The notes under the pieces are model-generated. The model was not told where the DNA came from and did no database searches. It was given only the letters and a program-made list of their open reading frames with translations. A DNA stretch of 33,729 nucleotides. It comes from Phycisphaerae bacterium. GTDB lineage: Bacteria > Planctomycetota > Phycisphaerae > SM23-33. A program made the position numbers and the translations under genes. Positions 1 to 8,146 of the stretch are shown one piece after another (the stretch's first letter is position 1; each line of letters opens with the position of its first letter). Location of the stretch: NCBI GenBank assembly GCA_021108335.1, contig JAIORC010000075.1, positions 1-33,729 on the forward strand. The letters are read 5' to 3'.

Positions 1-37
1 GCCGGGGCAAGATCCGGCCTACAAAAACTATCTTGTC

Positions 38-118
38 GGGTGCCATGCTTCTGCTCGCAGAGGCATGCTTGTTACGGACTCCATCATGGCGACCCCTGCG
101 GTGTCGCCATGCCACCCA
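38..118. repeat. Palindromic dispersed repeat, copy 1
   Basis: Two adjacent imperfect hairpins. The first (44-67) starts CATGC and ends GCATG around a CTCG loop. The second (85-111) pairs CATGGCGAC with GTCGCCATG and is followed by CCACCC. The CATG-palindrome-CATGCCACCC layout recurs at 14590-14617 and, in the opposite sense, at 32219-32359. It is intergenic, just upstream of the TAGNCATTAG-type repeat. Confidence 0.7.
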
Positions 119-124
119 AAACGT

Positions 125-178
125 TGTTTTTAGGCATTAGGCATTGGGCATTAGGCATTGGGCGTTAGACATTAGTTG
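125..178. repeat. TAGNCATTAG-type short repeat array, copy 1
   Basis: Degenerate tandem copies of a TTAGGCATTAG / GGGCATTAGG unit, ending in TTAGACATTAG. The same unit recurs at 14631-14660, 24286-24316 and 25791-25820. It lies directly upstream of the phosphatidyltransferase gene. Confidence 0.75.
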
Positions 179-224
179 TTATTTTGATTGCGGGTGTTGG
201 TGGGGGTGGTGTAGTCTTTGGCGT

Positions 225-1010
225 ATGATTGGTATTGGCAGAAGCGTCGGCTGGTTTTTTTCCCGTTCTCGTGACGGCATTGCCCGGGTTCTCGTGCGGT
301 GTCGCGTTACGCCGAATATGCTTACGATTTTCGGCGTGGTGCTTACGGTTCTCACGGGTGTGTGCATGGCTTTGGGCGTAAGTACGGGCAAGGGCGTGTT
401 TTTCGGCTTTGCGGTGTATCTGCTGTATTGCTGTGCCGCGTGCGACATGCTCGACGGGGCGGTGGCCCGCATCGGCGGCAAAGGCTCGAAGTTCGGGGCG
501 CTGCTGGATTCGACAACGGACCGCGTCAGCGATTTCGCGCTCTGGGCGGGGCTGGCTATGGGTTTTGCGATGCTGCCGAAGCCAAACCTGACATTCGTGC
601 TGCTGTGCATGATCGCCTTCCTCAACGGCTTTATGATTTCGTACATCAAGGCCCGGGCTGAGGATTTGATCGAATCTTGCCCGGTGGGATATTGGCAGCG
701 GGGCGAGCGGTTCGCGGCGATACTGTTCGGCTGCCTTGGGTGCAATCCCGGGGCGCTGGTGGTGCAGCAGGCGATTTCCCCCGCATTCACCGCTCTACGT
801 CGGCTGTTTTACGCAAAGGCGGTCATGGAGGGCAAAAACCCGCCGACCGACCCGCGGCAAGGCAGGTGGTATCACAAAATTCAGCCCTGGTACTGGCCTC
901 GCATGTCGCTGCCGTATGACCTCATCACGCTGGCGAACATCGCCTGGCTGTTCTGGGGGCCTGTCGATCCCGCCCGCTGGGATATCCTCGGCAAATGGAT
1001 AACCGGATAA
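225..1010 (+). CDS. CDP-alcohol phosphatidyltransferase family membrane enzyme
   Basis: Integral membrane enzyme that transfers a phosphatidyl group from a CDP-lipid to an alcohol acceptor in phospholipid synthesis. The acceptor cannot be told from sequence. The full family motif D-x2-D-G-x2-A-R-x8-G-x3-D-x3-D is present (D74, D77, G78, A81, R82, G91, D95, D99 in the 261-aa product). Hydrophobic segments lie at about residues 31-52 and 57-73, with more downstream. The in-frame ATG at 144 lies within the short repeat array and adds a Cys/Trp-rich stretch unlike the family, so the ATG at 225 is preferred. That start has no Shine-Dalgarno sequence but has TAGTCT seven bases upstream, consistent with a leaderless message. 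tRNA-Gln follows on the same strand. Confidence 0.85.
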   Translation: MIGIGRSVGWFFSRSRDGIARVLVRCRVTPNMLTIFGVVLTVLTGVCMALGVSTGKGVFFGFAVYLLYCCAACDMLDGAVARIGGKGSKFGALLDSTTDRVSDFALWAGLAMGFAMLPKPNLTFVLLCMIAFLNGFMISYIKARAEDLIESCPVGYWQRGERFAAILFGCLGCNPGALVVQQAISPAFTALRRLFYAKAVMEGKNPPTDPRQGRWYHKIQPWYWPRMSLPYDLITLANIAWLFWGPVDPARWDILGKWITG

Positions 1011-1089
1011 TATTCGAAAATCGGTTGCAAAATTAAACCCATTACGATATAAACCCCAATCCAACGCGGCGACAATTGCCGCATCCCTT

Positions 1090-1160
1090 AGGGGATTAGT
1101 GTAACGGTAGCACGAATGGTTCTGGTCCATTTAGTCGGGGTTCGAATCCCTGATCCCCTG
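1090..1160 (+). tRNA. tRNA-Gln (anticodon CUG)
   Basis: A complete cloverleaf can be folded. The acceptor AGGGGAT (1090-1096) pairs with ATCCCCT (1153-1159) and the discriminator is G1160. The D stem is GTG/CAC. The anticodon stem AATGG/CCATT encloses loop TTCTGGT with anticodon CTG at 1122-1124, which reads CAG. The T arm CGGGG-TTCGAAT-CCCTG has one G-U pair. CCA is not encoded. Confidence 0.95.
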
Positions 1161-1585
1161 TGATGTTTTGAAGCTGTTTAAGAAAGAGTGTGATATGCTC
1201 TGGCGGGAGCACACCCCACCCCGCCGCCTGTGAATTATCCCGCTATTGTAACATCGTGACTGTCGCTAACATTTTCGTCATGGCACCCGGCTATCCGACA
1301 TTTTCTTTTTTTTGGATTTTTTTGAGTTTTTTTAGATTTTTTTTTTGAGAAAAACCCGTATGGATGTTATAATTCCTTCGAGCAGTTAGGGAGGATTTGA
1401 CAATTTGGTGAGCAGCTCCATATTTGGAAACAACAAGGTGGCTGGCTGGAAGTTCATTCAGAAATAGTTATGCCTTAATTAATATTTTTTATTTCGGCAG
1501 CCGCGTTTAACTATAGATTGTTTTCATTTTATCGTGTTGTAGCTGGTTCCATTCCTATCATTCTTTTTATTTAAGGAGATGTACA
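1161..1585 (+). other. Gene-free AT-rich leader region of the pilus locus
   Basis: A 425-base space between tRNA-Gln and the major pilin. It contains a T-rich tract (about 1301-1345), a sigma70-like promoter (1345-1373) and then a long leader of about 205 bases before the pilin start. A 19-codon GTG-initiated reading frame (1408-1467) sits downstream of a GGGAGG in the leader, too weak to call as a gene. No other gene was seen. Confidence 0.6.
1345..1373 (+). promoter_or_regulatory. Predicted sigma70 promoter for the major pilin
   Basis: TTGAGA (1345-1350), a 17-base spacer and a perfect TATAAT (1368-1373), preceded by a T-rich stretch that could act as an UP-like element. Transcription would start near 1380, giving a leader of about 205 bases. 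Confidence 0.65.
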
Positions 1586-1903
1586 ATGAAGAAAAAAGCA
1601 TTTACCCTGATCGAAATCCTAATCGTCGTGGTACTCTTGGGTATCTTGGCGACCGTCGTCATGCAGTATTTCACGGATTCGACGGACGAAGCGAGAGATG
1701 CCGTTCTACTGTCCAATGCGAAGATCGTCAACAACGCGTTTGAACTCTACAAGAACAAAGCAGATCAAACCGCTTCTACGGTCACAAATTTGGTCGACCA
1801 GGGCTATATCGAAGACGTTCCTGATGGTATGACTGGAACTTGGAATTGCCCGATTGTTATCACCATAGCGGCTGACGGTAGTGTTACTGTCGCAGGTAGC
1901 TAG
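1586..1903 (+). CDS. Type IV major pilin / GspG-like prepilin
   Basis: A 105-residue prepilin and the likely main structural subunit of the pilus. It has a short basic leader and the type III signal KKKA|FTLIEILIVV, with cleavage expected before Phe6 and the conserved Glu at mature position 5. The hydrophobic helix is followed by a small globular domain resembling short GspG-like pilins. The start is supported by AAGGAG seven to eight bases upstream. It has its own strong-looking promoter and a large hairpin terminator right after it, so it is probably made in excess over the assembly proteins. It could be a type II secretion pseudopilin, but pilT in the same locus favours a retractable pilus. 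Confidence 0.85.
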   Translation: MKKKAFTLIEILIVVVLLGILATVVMQYFTDSTDEARDAVLLSNAKIVNNAFELYKNKADQTASTVTNLVDQGYIEDVPDGMTGTWNCPIVITIAADGSVTVAGS

Positions 1904-1942
1904 TTGAAATTGAGCCCCTCCGCTTATTCAGGTTGGGGTATT

Positions 1943-2020
1943 AACCAGAATATCGTCCCGGCCGGGTGTGGCTTTAAGTTGTGCCACGTATCGGCCGGGA
2001 TGGTAATCTGGTTTTTTGTG
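1943..2020 (+). terminator. Long hairpin terminator after the major pilin
   Basis: An extended inverted repeat. AACCAGA (1943-1949) pairs with TCTGGTT (2007-2013). The inner arm TATCGTCCCGGCCG pairs with CGGCCGGGATGGTA through two G-U wobbles, and an apical GTGGC/GCCAC can extend the stem. A run of T follows directly (2012-2017). It probably stops or attenuates transcription between pilin and pilM. Confidence 0.7.
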
Positions 2021-2036
2021 GGGGATAGCAGGGAAT

Positions 2037-2072
2037 GACTATCGGCAGCCTTGTAAGGTTGCGGTAGTTTTG
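2037..2072 (+). promoter_or_regulatory. Second hairpin with T tract, possible attenuator
   Basis: GACTATCGGCAGCCT-TGTA-AGGTTGCGGTAGTT folds into an imperfect stem and is followed by TTTTGTT. It lies just behind the main terminator and overlaps the predicted pilM promoter. A third small stem (CGGTCTGGC / GTCAGGCCG) lies at about 2100-2124. Confidence 0.4.
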
Positions 2073-2079
2073 TTATATT
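2051..2079 (+). promoter_or_regulatory. Predicted promoter for the pilM-pilC operon
   Basis: TTGTAA (2051-2056), a 17-base spacer and TATATT (2074-2079), downstream of the pilin terminator and about 95 bases before pilM. The match to sigma70 is moderate. It would let the assembly genes be transcribed separately from the pilin. Confidence 0.4.
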
Positions 2080-2173
2080 ATTTTGGAGGGGTGCGAGGGC
2101 GGTCTGGCGCGTAAGTCAGGCCGTTGTTGTGTTTATCGTAGATTTCTGGGAAAAGTTATCAGGGTGATTTTAG

Positions 2174-3238
2174 ATGGCACGGAAGAAAATTCTGCCGATA
2201 GGGGTAGATCTCGGCAGCAGTGCCGCCAAGCTTGTTCAGTTGTGTCATGTTCGTGATCACACGGAGCTGTTGGCCTGTAGCACAATCTCTATACCAAAGC
2301 ATCTCCGCACGGATCAATTAGGCCGGCTTGATTACCTGGCAAAGCACCTCCCCCAGACGATCAAAAAGCAGAAATTCAAGGGTAAGAAGTGTGTCCTCGC
2401 CCTACCGGCGTCGGATACCTTCGTCCGTCACATCCGCGTGAACAAGCGCGATATGAAAGAAATCAACACCGCCGTAATCAAGGCAGTGCGAGTGGAACTG
2501 CCTTATCCCGTCGACGAGGCGGTGCTCCGGCATATCCCGGCTGGGGATGTCTACGAAGGGGGCGAAGTCCGCCAGGAAGTAATCGTCGTAGCCATGCCGC
2601 TTTCGACCCTCAAAGCCTACCTGAACCTGTTCACGCGGATAGGCCTGGACGTGCTGAGCGTCAGCGTCGAGCAGGTGGCGTTGGTTCACTGCTTCTCCGT
2701 CCTGATGGGCAGCGACGAGGAAGAAGCGACAACGTTGTTTCTGGACATGGGCAACGCCGGTACGCAGGTAACTATCGCCCAGGGCGACCACATCAAATTT
2801 TCCAGGAACCTTCACGGCGGGGCGGACCACTTGAACAGAGCCATTGGTCAGGCGGTGAATATCTCGCCCGATGAAGTACAGCTCATGCGGCAGGATTTGC
2901 AGTATGGAAAAGATATCGGATCAACCGGCGCGGAGATCCAGCGATGGATAGATTTGTGGCTGGACGGAATTTATGGTGATATTGAGAACTGTATCCGTTA
3001 TTATGAAGCTGCTTTCAGGAAACATGACCTGGAGCGGGTGGTCTTCACTGGTGGCCAATCGCAGGACAGAAAGCTCTGCGAGAACCTGGCGCAACGGTTG
3101 AACCTTCCCGCGCAAATCGGCGACGTGGCGGCAATGCTTGGCGCCGACAAAAAAAATGTGTCCGGCTCGATAGCAGCCGACGAAGACTTCCAGAACTGTC
3201 TGGCGGTCGGCGCGGGGTTGAGTTTAAGCGCCCTGTAA
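2174..3238 (+). CDS. pilM: Type IV pilus assembly protein PilM
   Basis: A 354-aa cytoplasmic actin-like ATPase that in type IV pilus systems binds the N terminus of PilN and couples the motor to the inner-membrane alignment complex. The first phosphate-binding loop is visible near residues 10-20 (GVDLGSSAAKLVQL). A second (FLDMGNAGTQVTI) lies near residue 190 and an adenosine-loop-like VVFTGG near residue 290. Length and layout fit PilM. No canonical Shine-Dalgarno is obvious (AGGGTGAT lies about 10 bases upstream). It starts the unit that runs straight into pilN. Confidence 0.88.
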   Translation: MARKKILPIGVDLGSSAAKLVQLCHVRDHTELLACSTISIPKHLRTDQLGRLDYLAKHLPQTIKKQKFKGKKCVLALPASDTFVRHIRVNKRDMKEINTAVIKAVRVELPYPVDEAVLRHIPAGDVYEGGEVRQEVIVVAMPLSTLKAYLNLFTRIGLDVLSVSVEQVALVHCFSVLMGSDEEEATTLFLDMGNAGTQVTIAQGDHIKFSRNLHGGADHLNRAIGQAVNISPDEVQLMRQDLQYGKDIGSTGAEIQRWIDLWLDGIYGDIENCIRYYEAAFRKHDLERVVFTGGQSQDRKLCENLAQRLNLPAQIGDVAAMLGADKKNVSGSIAADEDFQNCLAVGAGLSLSAL

Positions 3239-3253
3239 ACAATAGGAGCAAAT

Positions 3254-3994
3254 ATGAGCGAGTTGAACCTGCTGCCGGAATCTTACGTCAAAGAACGCAT
3301 GCGATACCGGATCGACCTGCTTTGCGTTTTGTTGTTCGCGGTGATCATGGGCGGCCTGATTGTCATCGAAAGAACCACTCGTGGCAAACTGGAAACGGCG
3401 AAAAAAGAATATGTCGAAACAAACGCCCGGTATACTAAAGCCGTCAACAAAACCAAAACGTACTTCCAGTTGCAAAGCAAGCGGGACAAACTGTTGAAAC
3501 AGGTTGAAGCCGCCGCAACGGTAACGCAGCGTATCCCCCGCAGTTATCTGCTGGCTATAATCACCAACGCCCGCAGCACCAATATGCTGAACCTTACCAA
3601 GCTGAACATTATCGTCACAATACCCAAATCCAATGCATCGTCGGCATCCTCCGGTAACCAGAAGACTGTACGCGGCAAAAGTTCCACGAAACCACCACCA
3701 AAAACCGAATCGTTATCTCCGGTAATTACCATTGAATTGGAGGGCAATGCCCAAACGTATGATGATGTCAAAGATTTTTTTAAGAATCTCAAACGCTGTG
3801 ATGCAATAGATGAAGAAAACGCAACCTGGCCTGTGACCAGGGAGCCGACTAAAAGCAACCCCCGCTCCGGCTTTGAGATTAAACTCAAAGTCAAAAAAGA
3901 CTTGGACGTATTGAACCTGCTGAAGAGCGACAAACCCACCATACACGCCGCAAACGGCCCTGATGCAACCAACGGGAAAGGGACGCAAAAATGA
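3254..3994 (+). CDS. pilN: PilN-like inner-membrane assembly protein
   Basis: A 246-aa bitopic protein. The N terminus MSELNLLPESYVKER is the typical PilN cytoplasmic motif that docks on PilM. One membrane helix follows at residues 20-38, then a periplasmic coiled-coil segment and a ferredoxin-like fold region. A basic, Ser/Lys/Pro-rich insertion at about residues 128-152 looks like a flexible linker. ATAGGAGCAAAT precedes the ATG. It follows pilM by 15 bases and its end overlaps pilO by four bases, implying translational coupling. Confidence 0.82.
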   Translation: MSELNLLPESYVKERMRYRIDLLCVLLFAVIMGGLIVIERTTRGKLETAKKEYVETNARYTKAVNKTKTYFQLQSKRDKLLKQVEAAATVTQRIPRSYLLAIITNARSTNMLNLTKLNIIVTIPKSNASSASSGNQKTVRGKSSTKPPPKTESLSPVITIELEGNAQTYDDVKDFFKNLKRCDAIDEENATWPVTREPTKSNPRSGFEIKLKVKKDLDVLNLLKSDKPTIHAANGPDATNGKGTQK

Positions 3995-4557
3995 AATTCG
4001 GACTTCGAGAACTGGTTTTTGTCGCCATGCTGCTCGCCGTACCAGTGGGGCTTTACATGTATGTCCTTAAGCCGCGAAAATTGGACAAAGAGAAAATGGT
4101 TGCTGAAACCAGGGACAAAAGCAAACAATTGCAAAAGATGAAACTCGTTCGCTCGCAAGCGGATCAAAAAATCAGGGAAGACATAAAGTTTCTGGAAAAG
4201 GCCCTGGAAACAATCCGCATCAGGCAGCCCGTGGCTGAAGACACTGTTACGACAAGGTCCGCGCTCCGTGAAATAGCCCTGAAAAAAAACCTCACTATAT
4301 CGACGCTCAAACCTCGCCCTATATCCACCAGTGAACCCAAAGAAAAACAATACAACGCTCGAGGTATGACCATAGGGGCATCCGGGACATACCATGATAT
4401 TTATGCATTTCTTCTCGCAGTGGAGAACGACCCGAGGAGAGTTATACGAATAAACCGTGTCACCATAGAATCTGATGCCAGGGACAAAAAAGGTTTAGTC
4501 GGGGCAATCTTCTCCATGGCTGTCCTATCCCCAAAAACTAAGGACCAGAAAAAATGA
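3991..4557 (+). CDS. pilO: PilO-like inner-membrane assembly protein
   Basis: A 188-aa bitopic protein with a membrane helix at residues 8-25 followed by a Lys-rich coiled coil (about 30-75) and a C-terminal ferredoxin-like region. That is the usual PilO plan as heterodimer partner of PilN. The assignment rests mainly on position between pilN and the PilP-like gene and on topology, because PilO sequences diverge strongly. ATGA overlaps occur at both ends, with pilN upstream and the next gene downstream. Confidence 0.75.
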   Translation: MKFGLRELVFVAMLLAVPVGLYMYVLKPRKLDKEKMVAETRDKSKQLQKMKLVRSQADQKIREDIKFLEKALETIRIRQPVAEDTVTTRSALREIALKKNLTISTLKPRPISTSEPKEKQYNARGMTIGASGTYHDIYAFLLAVENDPRRVIRINRVTIESDARDKKGLVGAIFSMAVLSPKTKDQKK

Positions 4558-5204
4558 ACAAGGCACGCAAAGGTTGGCAGGTTTCCGGTACGGGCAATTC
4601 CGCTGCAAAGGCTGGGCAAGAGGTAACTGATGCCGCTCAATCAACTCGTAATATTTTCGGATTGAATCGTATTTCGGTGATGATGGGGTTGATGTTCGCC
4701 GGAGGAATGATCTGGGTATATTTCGCCAGCTTGCAAACCCAACCTGTCGCCAAAAACGAAGAAAATGACTTAAACGTAACAATTGTTACATCTGGACTCT
4801 TTGATATGACAAACGCCTCATTGGTCAAAGACAACCCAAAAACACAGGTTATGATGCAGGCAGTTTATTACAGTGCCAAAGAAAGACAAATCCCCTTGGT
4901 GAAATTGAGGGGGAATCTCTTCAAATTTGTAACCCCAGAGAAACCCAAACCGCCCACAGAGACTACCACTTTAGTAACAACACCTCCCACAGAAGACCCC
5001 GGGCCTCCGCCCAAGGTTCCCCCAACGGATGGTTTGAGCCTGCAGACAATTTTGTGGGAAGAGGGTAAACCACCCACCGCGATTATTGCCAACCATCTCA
5101 TCGGCGTCGGAGATGTCATAAACGACTGGACTGTGCATAAAATCGAGAAAAAACGGGTAATTTTGCGGTGGAAAAATAAAAGATTTGAATTGAAGATGCC
5201 TTGA
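4554..5204 (+). CDS. PilP/GspC-like periplasmic linker protein
   Basis: A 216-aa protein with an N-terminal cytoplasmic tail, a membrane helix at about residues 40-59, a Pro/Thr-rich linker at about 124-160 and a C-terminal beta domain. The C-terminal part (LQTILWEEGKPPTAIIANHL, then GVGDVINDW and VILRWKNKRFEL) reads like the homology-region domain of PilP/GspC and GspB. These domains contact the outer-membrane secretin, so the protein probably bridges PilN/PilO to a secretin encoded elsewhere. PilP is normally a lipoprotein, but no lipobox is seen, so a GspC/GspB-like anchor is more apt. It overlaps pilO by four bases. Confidence 0.65.
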   Translation: MNKARKGWQVSGTGNSAAKAGQEVTDAAQSTRNIFGLNRISVMMGLMFAGGMIWVYFASLQTQPVAKNEENDLNVTIVTSGLFDMTNASLVKDNPKTQVMMQAVYYSAKERQIPLVKLRGNLFKFVTPEKPKPPTETTTLVTTPPTEDPGPPPKVPPTDGLSLQTILWEEGKPPTAIIANHLIGVGDVINDWTVHKIEKKRVILRWKNKRFELKMP

Positions 5205-5231
5205 CGCAAATAGTTTTGCCGGAGATGTATT

Positions 5232-7043
5232 TTGGGACCTGTTGACAATAAGAAACCATCAATCAAGCTTCCCGGCGACCTTTCAGCAGCGCATTCGTCT
5301 GGAGGTTCCGGCAATGATTACCTGTGGCAGCCTTCGCCCGATCAGACAGCCCGTCGTGGGCCTGAAGGTCTGCTGCTTGCCAAGGGAGTCATCACGGCCG
5401 AGCTGTTGGACGAGGCTCGGGCAAAGCAGGCCGACGACCCACGCATCAGCGTGCTGGAGGCGTTGGTCAAAAACGGCGCGATTGACGAAATGCTCGCCCT
5501 TCAGACTACTGCGGAGTATTTCAAGCTGCCGTTTCGCCGAATTACGGAACAGGATGTAAACCCGGACGTGCTGGACATTCTCCCGATGGACTATCTTCGG
5601 GCCAAATCCGTACTTCCGCTCGACAAACACCAGAATTCCGTGGTTATGGCGATTTCCAATCCGGAGGACATTTTCCTCCTGGACGACTTCCGCCGCCGCC
5701 TGAATATGTCGGTAAAACTGGTGGTCAGCCCCCCCGCCGACATTCAAAAAGCCATCGCCGAGCTTTCGGCTGGGCCTTCCGCACAAGTCGATGAAATCCT
5801 CAGCGACTTCGACGTGGACGAAGGCTCCGTGGAGGTGATGGACGAGGAAGCCGAGCAGGTTGAAGACCTGGAAAAGATGGCCGGCGAAAGCCCCGTCATT
5901 CGATACGTCAACTTTCTCATTTCCAGCGCCGTCCACGAAGGAGCCAGCGATATTCACATCGAACCCGGCAAGAAGCGTCTTCGCGTTCGTTTCCGCATGG
6001 ACGGTATTTTGTTCGACCAGTCCGCCCCCTCCGTCCAGATGCAGGCTGCGATTCTCTCGCGTCTGAAGATTATGGCCAAGCTGGACATCGCCGAAACGCG
6101 CCTGCCTCAGGACGGGCGAATCCGCGCGACCGTCCACGGCAGAAATGTCGACCTTCGTGTCAGCACACTGCCGACGGTACATGGCGAAAAATGCGTAATC
6201 CGTATCCTGGACAATCGCTCGATTACTGTGGGCTTGGAGCAATTGGGCATGGCGGTTGACACTCTTGACGAAATACAGAATCAGATTCATCAACCAAATG
6301 GCATCATACTCGTAACCGGCCCGACCGGTAGCGGCAAAAGTACCACGTTGTACTCGGCCTTGCAGATACTGGACAGCAGCAAGCTCAACATCTCCACCGT
6401 CGAAGATCCGGTGGAATACGAACTGGCGTCAATCAATCAGGTACACGTACATGAGAGTATCGGGATGACTTTTTCCATCGCTCTTCGAAGCCTGTTGCGC
6501 CAAGACCCGGATGTCGTTATGATCGGCGAAATACGCGATGCCGAGACTGCCCGTATCGCCGTGCAGGCATCACTGACCGGCCACCTTGTTCTTTCCACGC
6601 TTCACACCAACGACGCTCCCTCCTGCATCACGCGTTTGATTAATATCGGAGTCGAGCCGTACCTGATAAGCGCAGCGCTGAACGCAATTCTCGCCCAGCG
6701 GCTGGTTCGGAAAATCTGCCCGGATTGCAAAATCGAAGTAACCGAAGCCAGCCAGCGCGAAATGGAGCATCTGACCCGATGCGGTGTTTCCGGGATCAAA
6801 CTATATCGTGGAGCAGGATGCGAAAAGTGTCGCCAGACCGGTTACAAAGGGCGGCTTGGTATTTACGAGTTGTTGACTGTAGACGATGAAATGGGCGATC
6901 TTATCTCCCATTGCCCCTCGCTTATGGAACTGCGAAACTATGCCAAAAAAATCGGGATGCGAAATTTGCGAATAGATGGATTCGAAAAAGTTGCCGCCGG
7001 TCTAACCACCGTGGCAGAAATCATGCGCGTAACACAATCTTAA
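5232..7043 (+). CDS. pilB: PilB/GspE-family extension ATPase
   Basis: A 603-aa hexameric motor that powers pilin polymerisation. The N-terminal MshEN-type domain spans about residues 40-170. The catalytic domain has Walker A GPTGSGKS near residues 363-370, an Asp-box/Walker B region (PDVVMIGEIRDAETARIA) near 428 and the LSTLHTND histidine box. A zinc-binding tetracysteine occurs as CPDC (about 497) and CEKC (about 530), typical of GspE/PilB and absent from PilT. The start is TTG at 5232, served by CGGAG eight bases upstream. The nearby ATG at 5225 is out of frame. It sits between the PilP-like gene and pilT. Confidence 0.92.
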   Translation: MGPVDNKKPSIKLPGDLSAAHSSGGSGNDYLWQPSPDQTARRGPEGLLLAKGVITAELLDEARAKQADDPRISVLEALVKNGAIDEMLALQTTAEYFKLPFRRITEQDVNPDVLDILPMDYLRAKSVLPLDKHQNSVVMAISNPEDIFLLDDFRRRLNMSVKLVVSPPADIQKAIAELSAGPSAQVDEILSDFDVDEGSVEVMDEEAEQVEDLEKMAGESPVIRYVNFLISSAVHEGASDIHIEPGKKRLRVRFRMDGILFDQSAPSVQMQAAILSRLKIMAKLDIAETRLPQDGRIRATVHGRNVDLRVSTLPTVHGEKCVIRILDNRSITVGLEQLGMAVDTLDEIQNQIHQPNGIILVTGPTGSGKSTTLYSALQILDSSKLNISTVEDPVEYELASINQVHVHESIGMTFSIALRSLLRQDPDVVMIGEIRDAETARIAVQASLTGHLVLSTLHTNDAPSCITRLINIGVEPYLISAALNAILAQRLVRKICPDCKIEVTEASQREMEHLTRCGVSGIKLYRGAGCEKCRQTGYKGRLGIYELLTVDDEMGDLISHCPSLMELRNYAKKIGMRNLRIDGFEKVAAGLTTVAEIMRVTQS

Positions 7044-7075
7044 CGCGGAAACCAACAATAACAGGAAAAATTATC

Positions 7076-8137
7076 GTGTCGAGCCTGAATGATATACTGA
7101 CGTATGCGGTTAGCAACCAGGCAAGTGATATTTTTATCGTGCCGTATCATTCCCCGATTATCTGCGTTCACAAACAAATGCAGACCGAAACACAGTACGG
7201 CGAAATCCAGCCTTACGATTCGGAAAACATGGTCAAGGAAATGGTCGGGGAAAAGCGTTTCTCGAGACTTGAGCAATATCGGGACCTGGACTTTTCCTAC
7301 CGGATTGAGGGTGTCGGGCGATTCCGTGTCAACGCGCACTACCAACGGGAAACCATTGCAATAGCATTTCGTGTAATCACCCCGGAAGTTCCTGGTCTGG
7401 ACGTATTGAACCTCCCGCCCATCGTTCAGGATTTTGCCAACCTGCCGCGGGGGCTGGTTCTTGTAACGGGTCCCACCGGTTCCGGAAAAAGCACCACCCT
7501 GGCTTCGTTAATCAGCGCCATGAATCAGGCACAGCGCAAGCATGTTATCACGCTGGAAGACCCCGTTGAATATGAACTGCTCAGTAATCAATGCCTTATA
7601 GAGCAGCGTGAAGTCGGTTCCGACGTTCCGGATTTCGCCAGTGGTCTGAAACATGCCCTTCGCCAGGCGCCGGATGTGATTATGGTAGGCGAAATGCGGG
7701 ACTTGGAAACTACATCCGCCGCACTCAGTGCCGGCGAGACCGGACACTTGGTTCTTTCGACATTGCACACGCAAAGCGCCAGCCAGACCATCGAGCGTAT
7801 AGTTGATATTTATCCCGGAGCGCGTCAGAAGTATATTCTGTCCATGTTGGCCAATACTCTTCAAGCCGTCATAACTCAGACGCTCTTCACACGGTCGGAT
7901 ACGCCGGGAATGATTCCCGCCCTGGAAATAATGATCTGTACACCGGCGGTTCGAAACTGCATCCGGGAGAATAGAATTCACGAAATTTCCAACATCATCG
8001 AAACGAACCGCTCCATGGGAATGTGTCTCTTGGACGATGCGATCAAAGTATTGTACCTGAACGGGCGGATCACCGCCTTCCAGGCAATTGAGCGGGCCAA
8101 CAACGCCGTAAAGCTTCGAAAAGAAATTGGAGTCTAG
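7076..8137 (+). CDS. pilT: PilT retraction ATPase
   Basis: A 353-aa retraction motor that depolymerises the pilus (twitching). It has the compact PilT plan: a short N-terminal PAS-like domain, Walker A GPTGSGKSTT near residue 131-140, and the PilT-type Walker B/His region GEMRDLETTSAALSAGETGH. A C-terminal AIRNLIRE-like helix appears here as AVRNCIRE, with a GMCLLDDAI box. There is no tetracysteine. The frame is open further upstream over the end of pilB, but that part is unlike PilT. The GTG at 7076, preceded by AGGAA and starting VSSLNDIL, is the likely start, 32 bases after pilB. Confidence 0.9.
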   Translation: MSSLNDILTYAVSNQASDIFIVPYHSPIICVHKQMQTETQYGEIQPYDSENMVKEMVGEKRFSRLEQYRDLDFSYRIEGVGRFRVNAHYQRETIAIAFRVITPEVPGLDVLNLPPIVQDFANLPRGLVLVTGPTGSGKSTTLASLISAMNQAQRKHVITLEDPVEYELLSNQCLIEQREVGSDVPDFASGLKHALRQAPDVIMVGEMRDLETTSAALSAGETGHLVLSTLHTQSASQTIERIVDIYPGARQKYILSMLANTLQAVITQTLFTRSDTPGMIPALEIMICTPAVRNCIRENRIHEISNIIETNRSMGMCLLDDAIKVLYLNGRITAFQAIERANNAVKLRKEIGV

Positions 8138-8146
8138 GAACAGAAT

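Noticed and set aside
144-224. N-terminal extension of the phosphatidyltransferase from the ATG at 144
   Set aside because: It is encoded partly by the short repeat array and gives a Cys/Trp-rich stretch not expected in the family.
1408-1467. 19-codon GTG frame in the pilin leader
   Set aside because: The spacing from GGGAGG is long and there is no sign of coding constraint. It is kept only as a note on the leader.
5283-6293. Minus-strand open frame of 336 codons
   Set aside because: It lies fully antisense to the pilB/gspE gene, whose motifs are unambiguous.
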